A stretch of 64,000 nucleotides of DNA from Amycolatopsis mediterranei (lineage in GTDB: Bacteria > Actinomycetota > Actinomycetes > Mycobacteriales > Pseudonocardiaceae): positions 966,453 through 1,030,452 of the forward strand of contig NZ_CP100416.1 of assembly GCF_026017845.1 (NCBI RefSeq), given 5' to 3'. The position numbers and the translations under genes were made by a program. The notes beneath the pieces are model-generated. The model did no database searches. It was not told where the DNA came from and saw only the letters and a list, made by a program, of their open reading frames with translations. This document shows, piece by piece, positions 59,146 through 64,000 of the stretch (position 1 is the first letter of the stretch; each line of letters starts with the position of its first letter).

Positions 59146-59164
59146 CCGCCGCACCTCCCCGTGG

Positions 59165-60013
59165 TCACTCCTGGTGATGGTACGCGGACGCGTTCTCCCG
59201 CGCCCAGGCCGCGAACGTCAGCGGCGGCCCGCCGAGCAGCCGCTCGACGGTGTCGAAGACGACGCGTTCGTGCGGGGCCGACTCGCGCTTCAGGGCGAAG
59301 AGGCCGTCGACGGCCTTCGCGGGCCAGCCGTACCTCCGGACCAGCCGCTCCTTCGCGGCACTTTCGCTTTCTTCGACGTACTTCAGCGGCCGGCCGATCG
59401 CCTCGGACAGGATGGCGACCTGCTGCTCGGTGGTCAGGGCTTCGCCACCGGTGAGCTCGTAGGTCGCGCCTTCGTGCCCGGACGTCGTCAGCACCAGGGC
59501 CGCGACCGCGGCGATGTCCCGGGCGTGGATCAGCGCGGACGGCGGATCGGTGTCGGGCACGTACACCGCGTTCTCTTCGCGGATCGAGCCCACCCACGCA
59601 AACCGGTTGTCCATGAAGGTCCCGGGCCGCAGGATCGTCCAGGCCGGCCCGGCTTCGCGGACCGCCTGCTCGGCTTCGGCGTGGGCGAGGGTGATCGGGT
59701 CTTTCTGTCCGAAGTGGACACCGGTGGTGGACAGCTTGACCAAGTGGGTGACGCCGGCTTGGGCGGCGGCCTGGGCAGTGGCGGCTTCCCGGTCGGCGTT
59801 GTGGCCCTGGCTCAGTACGAACACGCGGTCCGCGCCGGCCAGCAGAGCGGGCAGGTCCGAGGTGCCGAGGTCGCCGCGGACCACTTCGGCACGCGGGTCG
59901 ATCCGGGCTCGCGCCGGATCGCGGGTCAGCGCGCGGACGGGTGCGCCCGCGTCGAGCAAGGCGGGGACGAGGTGGCGGCCGACCTTGCCGGTGGCGCCGA
60001 GGACGAAGATCAT
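59165..60013 (-). CDS. NmrA-like NAD(P)-binding protein
   Basis: The product has 282 residues from the ATG at 60013, preceded by GGAG; the frame is open upstream but overlaps the MFS gene. The Rossmann motif MIFVLGATGKVGRHLVPALLDAG, VRALTRDPARA, VRGDL and LVKLSTTGVHFGQ show an atypical extended SDR of the NmrA/HSCARG kind. The YxxxK motif is absent; the site holds H-A-E-A-E-Q-A, as in redox-sensing or quinone-reductase-like members. ILRPGTFMDNR is the typical late segment. It is 10 bp downstream of the MFS exporter and so part of its operon. Confidence 0.88.
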   Translation of the reverse strand: MIFVLGATGKVGRHLVPALLDAGAPVRALTRDPARARIDPRAEVVRGDLGTSDLPALLAGADRVFVLSQGHNADREAATAQAAAQAGVTHLVKLSTTGVHFGQKDPITLAHAEAEQAVREAGPAWTILRPGTFMDNRFAWVGSIREENAVYVPDTDPPSALIHARDIAAVAALVLTTSGHEGATYELTGGEALTTEQQVAILSEAIGRPLKYVEESESAAKERLVRRYGWPAKAVDGLFALKRESAPHERVVFDTVERLLGGPPLTFAAWARENASAYHHQE

Positions 60014-60023
60014 CGTGGTTCTC

Positions 60024-61325
60024 CTAGCGGGAAAGCAGGACGTGGGGGAGCGCGAACGCCGTGACGAGGCCGAGCGCGAGCACGGGCAGCAGCGCGAGGA
60101 ACACGCCGTGGGTGCCGGCGTGGTAGGCGAAGCCGAGCGCGACCGGGCCGAGGGCCGAGCCGAGCGCGCGGGCGAGGTTGACGCCGGCGGCGACCGCACC
60201 GCGGTCCGCGGCCGGGGCGGTGTTCTGCGTGGCCATGGCGAGCACCTGCAGGTTCAGCCCGGCCGCGAAGCCGAAGACGACCAGGCAGGCGAGGACCAGC
60301 GGCAGACCGTCCACGGTGAGCAGGCCGAGCACCGCGAGCAGGCCGAGCGCCATGCTCGACCGCGGCGCCCAGCGGTACGCGCCGGTGCGGGCGATGACCT
60401 TGCCCGCGACGACGGAGGAGACCGAAACGGCGAGCGTCATCGGCACCAGCCGCAGGCCGCCTTCGGCCGGACCGGCGTCGGCCTGCAGGAAGACCGCGAG
60501 GTAGTTGACCGAGCCGAGGAACGCGAACCCGGCGAGCACGCTGAGCAGCACGGACACGGTGAACGTCCGGTCCCGGAACAACCGCAGGGGCAGCACCGGT
60601 GCTTCGGCCCGCCGTTCGACGACCACGAACACCCCGGCCGCGACCGCGCCGAGGGCGATCGACCACGGCGTGAGCAGGGTGAACCCGGTGATCGCCGTGC
60701 CGAGCAGGAGCACGCCGGCGAAGTCGAACGGCGCTTCCCGGCGCCGCCTCGGCAGGTCGAGCGTCTTCAGGCAGGCCAGGGCGACGAGCCCGAGCGGCAG
60801 GTTGACCAGGAAGATCGACCGCCACCCGGCGAGCCCGGTGAGCAGCCCGCCGGCGACCGGACCGGCGAGCGACGCGACGGCGAAGCAGATCGAGAACCAG
60901 CCGAAGTACTTCGCGCCTTCGCGAGGCGTGAACAGCTCGCCGAGCGAAGCGCCGACGGAGACGAAGAGACCACCGGAACCGGCACCCTGCAGCACGCGCC
61001 CGGCGATCAGGAACGCGGCCGACGGCGCCAGGCCGCAGGCGAGCGAGCCCAGCAGGAAGAGGGCGAGTGCGCCCAGGAGCACGCGTTTGCGGCCGAAGAC
61101 GTCACCGAGCTTGCCGTACAGGGGCGCGGTGGCGCTCCCGGCGAGCAGGTAGGCGGTGGTGACCCAGGCGTAGGCGCCGGTCCCGCCGAACTCGGCGGCG
61201 ATCCGGGGCAGGGCGGTGGCGACGACCTGGGCGTCGAGCATCGCGAGGAAAACGGACAGGAACAGGCCCGTGAGGGCAGGTTTCAGGGCGCGCGGAGGCG
61301 CGATTGTGCTCACGAGAAAGTCCAT
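60024..61325 (-). CDS. MFS exporter (DHA-type multidrug transporter)
   Basis: The product has 433 residues with about 12 helices. Motif A is GKLGDVFGRKRVLLGA after helix 2 and motif D1/C regions are VFLAMLDAQVVATALPRIAAEFGG and FAVASLAGPVAGGLLTGLAGWRSIFLVNLPLG. The L-D-x-x-V-V-x-x-A-L-P-x-I signature is that of drug:H+ antiporters; it is shorter than the usual 14-helix DHA2 proteins. No strong ribosome site precedes the ATG. A promoter with an overlapping dyad lies about 185 bp upstream. Cotranscribed with the NmrA-like gene. Confidence 0.9.
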   Translation of the reverse strand: MDFLVSTIAPPRALKPALTGLFLSVFLAMLDAQVVATALPRIAAEFGGTGAYAWVTTAYLLAGSATAPLYGKLGDVFGRKRVLLGALALFLLGSLACGLAPSAAFLIAGRVLQGAGSGGLFVSVGASLGELFTPREGAKYFGWFSICFAVASLAGPVAGGLLTGLAGWRSIFLVNLPLGLVALACLKTLDLPRRRREAPFDFAGVLLLGTAITGFTLLTPWSIALGAVAAGVFVVVERRAEAPVLPLRLFRDRTFTVSVLLSVLAGFAFLGSVNYLAVFLQADAGPAEGGLRLVPMTLAVSVSSVVAGKVIARTGAYRWAPRSSMALGLLAVLGLLTVDGLPLVLACLVVFGFAAGLNLQVLAMATQNTAPAADRGAVAAGVNLARALGSALGPVALGFAYHAGTHGVFLALLPVLALGLVTAFALPHVLLSR

Positions 61326-61509
61326 GTTTCGTCAGAAGGGACGAGAGATGCGGACGCGCGGGAACGCGCGTCCCGTCGAGTCGGGAAAAGGCTCCATCGT
61401 CATCCGCGGACGGATGCGACCTCTTCGCGCTCGGAAACCACCTCGAATCGTCCCGCTCGCCCGGCCGAACCCGGACGGCGTCGTCTGCGAAGGAACACTG
61501 ACGAAGAGG

Positions 61510-61541
61510 ACAGTAGACAACTACATGTCAAAAGACAAGTA
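61510..61541 (-). promoter_or_regulatory. Promoter with overlapping dyad for the MFS operon
   Basis: On the minus strand TTGTCT (61538-61533) and TACTGT (61515-61510) are 17 bp apart. TAC-A-TGTC-AAAA-GACA-A-GTA (61522-61541) is a near-perfect dyad over the -35. The remaining 5' leader (61326-61503) holds no gene I can support; one 62-codon frame starts upstream of the predicted RNA start. Confidence 0.45.
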
Positions 61542-61555
61542 CTTTGCGAACCCGG

Positions 61556-62113
61556 TCAGGGCAGGCGGGTGACCTGGTCGTTGTCCCGCCGCCGCTCGCC
61601 CAGCTCGTCCGGGAACACCCACTTCTTGAAGCCCCAGAAGCGGAAGAACATGGCCAGCAGCATGCCGATGATCGAGCCGCTCGCGAAGTCCGCGATCTCC
61701 TGGACCAGGAACGTCACGTGCGGGACCTCGAGGTCGAGCACGTACCGCGAGACGATCAGGGGGACCAGGTTGACGCCCACCGCGATGCCGCTGATGACGA
61801 AGAACAGGGCCGCTTCGTGGTGGCGTTCGCGTCCGCCGCGGGTCCGGAAGGACCACTCGCGGTTGAGGATGTAGGACACGATGGTCGCGACGATGATCGC
61901 GATCGCCTTCGCCGTCGTCGGCTTCGGCTCCAGCACCGTCAGCTTGAGGGTGTACCAGACGCCGTTGTCGACCAGGAACGTCGTGCCGCCCACGATCGCG
62001 AACTTCAGCAGCTCCCGGTGCTTGATCAGCACCGAACGCAGTGGTTCCGGCGTGCGCTTGAGCACGGTTTCCACAACGGTCACACCACGCAGTCTAGGAG
62101 CACCCGCGTTCAC
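61556..62113 (-). CDS. GtrA-family membrane protein
   Basis: The product has 185 residues from the GTG at 62113; a GTG at 62083 is an alternative with a TAGACT -10-like box before it. Four membrane helices: LLKFAIVGGTTFLVDNGVWYTL, AKAIAIIVATIVSYILNREWSF, ALFFVISGIAVGVNLVPLIVS and ADFASGSIIGMLLAMFFRFWGFKKWVF. The N-R-x-W-S-F and F-W-G-F-K-K-W-V-F motifs are GtrA hallmarks. GtrA proteins help flip or transfer polyprenyl-linked sugars for cell-envelope glycans. A close paralogue lies 7 bp upstream. Confidence 0.92.
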   Translation of the reverse strand: MNAGAPRLRGVTVVETVLKRTPEPLRSVLIKHRELLKFAIVGGTTFLVDNGVWYTLKLTVLEPKPTTAKAIAIIVATIVSYILNREWSFRTRGGRERHHEAALFFVISGIAVGVNLVPLIVSRYVLDLEVPHVTFLVQEIADFASGSIIGMLLAMFFRFWGFKKWVFPDELGERRRDNDQVTRLP

Positions 62114-62120
62114 CTGTGGT

Positions 62121-62630
62121 TCAGGCGGCCTTGCTGCCGTGAATGTCCGGATCTTCGAGGCTTTCGGCGGGCACCGCGCGCGGGCGGCCGTCCGCGTCGG
62201 GGAACACCCACCTCTTGAAGGCCCACCACCGGAACAGCGTGCCCAGCACCGTGCCGACGATGATGCCGCTGACGAAGTCGGCCACCTCGACGCCGAACGG
62301 CGACAGCCGCGGCACCTGCAGGTCCAGCACGTACCGCGAGACCCACTGCGGCAGCGCGTTCAGGCCCAGCGCGATCCCGCTGAACAGGAAGAACAGCGCG
62401 GCCTCGTGGGCTCGCTCCCGGCCGCCGCGGGTGCGGAACGACCACTCGCGGTTGGCGACGTAGGAGAAGATCGTCGCGACGAGGACGCCGACGATCAGCG
62501 CCGTCACCGGGTGGGTCCGCAGCACGGTGAACTTCAGGCTGTAGTCGATGGACATCGTGATCACGAAGCTGATCCCGCCGACGACGGCGAAGCGGAGGAG
62601 CTCGCGATGCTTCTTCAGCAGCTCGCGCAC
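62121..62630 (-). CDS. GtrA-family membrane protein
   Basis: The product has 169 residues, about 50% like its neighbour in the helices: LLRFAVVGGISFVITMSIDYSL, ALIVGVLVATIFSYVANREWSF, ALFFLFSGIALGLNALPQWVS and ADFVSGIIVGTVLGTLFRWWAFKRWVF. The RTRGGRER.HEAALFF stretch is shared almost exactly by both, so they arose by tandem duplication. The two may form a heteromer in lipid-linked sugar transport. The start is GTG, 10 bp after the end of the surface protein gene, suggesting one operon. Confidence 0.92.
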   Translation of the reverse strand: MRELLKKHRELLRFAVVGGISFVITMSIDYSLKFTVLRTHPVTALIVGVLVATIFSYVANREWSFRTRGGRERAHEAALFFLFSGIALGLNALPQWVSRYVLDLQVPRLSPFGVEVADFVSGIIVGTVLGTLFRWWAFKRWVFPDADGRPRAVPAESLEDPDIHGSKAA

Positions 62631-62640
62631 CGCGCGGACG

Positions 62641-64000
62641 CTACCCCGTCAGCCAGCCGAAAACCTTCCCGGGGCTGACTGTCGGCGGCTTGGCCCCCGG
62701 GTTCCCGCCCGACCGCGGTGGTGCGCTCGTCGTGGTCGAGGAAACCGGCGGCTCGCTCGCCGGCTCGTCGGTGTCCGTCGTCGTCACCGGTGGCTTCGGC
62801 GTGGGCTTCGACGGCGTCGGCTTCGGCTTGGACGGCGTCGTCGTGGGGACCGACGGGGTCGTCGGCGTGGGCAGCGGGTCCTTGCCGCACCAGTGGCGCC
62901 AGCAGCCGAAGTCCACGGTCACCGGCGGTGCCGTCGCCCGGCCGAGCTGGGCGTTGATCGTCACCCGTCCGTCGTTGGGACGGCCCAGCAGCCGCACCCA
63001 CAGGTTGACGTGCTGGCCCGGCGCCACCGCGCTCTTCGTCGTGCAGCTCGCGCTCTCGTCGGTCGTCGTGCAGGGAAAGCCGCGCAGGCTCCACCACTGC
63101 TTGAGCGGGGTGTCGAAGGTGACGGTCACCGGCTTGGTCGTCTCGCCGGTGTTGCGGACCCGGACGTAGACCAGCGGGTGGTGGTTCCAGGGGAACGCCG
63201 ACAGCCCGTCGCCCTGGGCTTCCAGGACCACGGCGTCCGGCGGGAGCTTCACGGTGACCTTGACGCTCACGTGGACGGAGATCTGCACGCCGGCCGTGAC
63301 CGACCCGGTCACCGTGCCACCCTCGGCGTCTTCGTCGGCCTGCAGCCGGAAGTTCAGCGTCGCGCTCTGGCCGGGTTGCAGGCCGGCGCCGGTCTTGCAG
63401 ACGACCGTGCCCTGGCCGCCGGGGCAGTTCACCGAGATCGGGGTGGGGTCCTCCGCGCGGGCCTGCGGCGCGCCACCACCGCCGGTGTCGACCGCACGCA
63501 CCCCGGGCGGCAGCTTCAGCGCGACGGCCACCGGCTCGGACACGCTCCCGCCGTCGTTGCGCACGGTGATCGGCAGGTTCGACGCGGCGCCCGGGCTGAG
63601 CTCGACGCCACCCGGCGGGGTCGTCGCGGACATCGACGGCGGTGCCGGCACGGGCGGGGCCGGGGCGGGCGGCGGTGCCGGAGCGGGGGGCGCGACCGGC
63701 GGCGGGGCGGGCGCGACCGACGGGGCCGCGGGCGGCGCGGGCGGCTGGGGCACCGGGGGCTGGGGTACCGGGGGTGCGGGCTGCTGCGGCGCGGGCGGGG
63801 CCGGGGGCGGCGGCTGCGGGGCCGGCGGTGCGACCTGCTGGGCCGGCGGCGGCACCGGGGCGGCGACCGGGACCTCCTGCGTCCCGCCGCCCGCGCCCCG
63901 CCGCACCCCGCGGGGGCCCGCGCCGGCGGTGGTCAGCTCCGGGTCGTCCGCCGCGCCCAGGGCGAGCGGGCCCGGCACGAACGACCCGGTGTTCACGTCG
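62641..64000 (-). CDS. Large proline-rich surface or secreted protein (N-terminus outside window)
   Basis: At least 452 residues; the frame continues past base 64000 (the GTG at 63996 is only the last visible start and no signal peptide is seen). Order: Gly/Ala-rich start, a 90-residue segment of almost pure Pro/Ala/Gln (QQPAPPVPQPPVPQPPAPPA), then two DUF11-like or Ig-like domains (about 125-230: LSPGAASNLPITVRNDGGSV..CPGGQGTVVCKTGAGLQPGQSATLNF; about 250-345: HPLVYVRVRNTGETTKPVTVTF..CTTTDESASCTT), a C-W-R-H-W-C-G-K-D disulfide-like motif, a Thr/Pro/Lys linker and the end GKVFGWLTG. It is probably exported through the wall; there is no anchor at its C-terminus. It is upstream of two gtrA genes in one operon. 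Confidence 0.75.
   Translation of the reverse strand, partial: DVNTGSFVPGPLALGAADDPELTTAGAGPRGVRRGAGGGTQEVPVAAPVPPPAQQVAPPAPQPPPPAPPAPQQPAPPVPQPPVPQPPAPPAAPSVAPAPPPVAPPAPAPPPAPAPPVPAPPSMSATTPPGGVELSPGAASNLPITVRNDGGSVSEPVAVALKLPPGVRAVDTGGGGAPQARAEDPTPISVNCPGGQGTVVCKTGAGLQPGQSATLNFRLQADEDAEGGTVTGSVTAGVQISVHVSVKVTVKLPPDAVVLEAQGDGLSAFPWNHHPLVYVRVRNTGETTKPVTVTFDTPLKQWWSLRGFPCTTTDESASCTTKSAVAPGQHVNLWVRLLGRPNDGRVTINAQLGRATAPPVTVDFGCWRHWCGKDPLPTPTTPSVPTTTPSKPKPTPSKPTPKPPVTTTDTDEPASEPPVSSTTTSAPPRSGGNPGAKPPTVSPGKVFGWLTG

Noticed and set aside
61332..61520. Small 62-codon minus-strand gene in the MFS leader
   Set aside because: Its start lies before the predicted RNA start, it has no ribosome site and the residues are Arg/Pro-rich like a shadow frame.
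1..64000. Natural-product gene cluster, prophage or insertion sequence
   Set aside because: There are single tailoring-type enzymes and many regulators but no PKS, NRPS, terpene, phage or transposase genes, and no flanking inverted repeats.

Overview
This window is chromosomal DNA from a very GC-rich actinomycete. GTG starts, 4-nt start/stop overlaps, the glycerol operon next to an LpdA-type flavoprotein, the AccA3/AccD5/AccE5/Maf/BirA set and the GTGAAGGCC- and AATGTGGCC-type intergenic palindromes all suggest Pseudonocardiaceae, most likely Amycolatopsis. The genus is an inference; the actinomycete assignment is firm. The window opens inside an lpdA-like gene and closes inside a proline-rich surface-protein gene.

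Layout. 1-8264: lpdA 3' end, two small secreted proteins and a class F-type sortase, a two-domain VOC protein, then the glycerol genes glpF-glpK divergent from glpD. 8300-14437: TetR/SDR pair with an elaborate operator, GNAT, a secreted protein, two DUF1707 proteins and the biotinylated acyl-CoA carboxylase alpha subunit. 14544-22166: small conserved proteins, a dicarboxylate symporter, Maf, a secreted GH3 beta-glucosidase, and a PadR-regulated drug exporter. 22305-24353: a Ro60/Rsr (TROVE) gene preceded by tandem tRNA-mimicking Y RNA modules. 24354-31454: LLM oxidoreductase-MarR, AccD5-AccE5, GNAT, a NarL-type two-component system, SRPBCC-MarR. 31532-44600: a regulator-rich stretch of small redox enzymes (flavodoxin-fold reductase, FAD monooxygenase, imine reductase, SDR, old yellow enzyme, DHFR-like) each beside a TetR, MarR, HxlR, LysR, AraC or ECF regulator. 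44792-51527: two-component system, NlpC/P60 protein, BirA, PH-domain protein, HMG-CoA lyase, and a TNT-type NAD glycohydrolase toxin with a probable immunity gene. 51553-64000: secreted GH92 mannosidase under a LacI-type operator, HisN-type phosphatase, OmpR two-component system, two orphan LuxR regulators (one with a dead receiver), NmrA-like protein and MFS exporter, two GtrA proteins and the surface protein.

How the genes work together. Glycerol is taken up (GlpF), phosphorylated (GlpK) and oxidised (GlpD). AccA3, AccD5, AccE5 and BirA together make and biotinylate a propionyl/acyl-CoA carboxylase. GH3 and GH92 release sugars from external glycans. Many of the accessory enzymes form self-contained regulator/enzyme units whose intergenic regions hold clean palindromic operators.

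The most interesting system is rsr with its Y RNA locus at 23886-24231. One complete Y RNA-like module has a 26-bp perfect terminal stem, a T arm, a closed acceptor-like hairpin, a U8-A9-type linker and a D arm, in circularly permuted tRNA order. It ends 19 nt before the rsr start codon. A second module upstream shares the same bulged core helices, with base-pair-preserving changes, but has lost the D arm. The toxin/immunity pair, an NlpC/P60 protein with a catalytically dead transglycosylase domain, and an old yellow enzyme without its active-site His are further points of interest.
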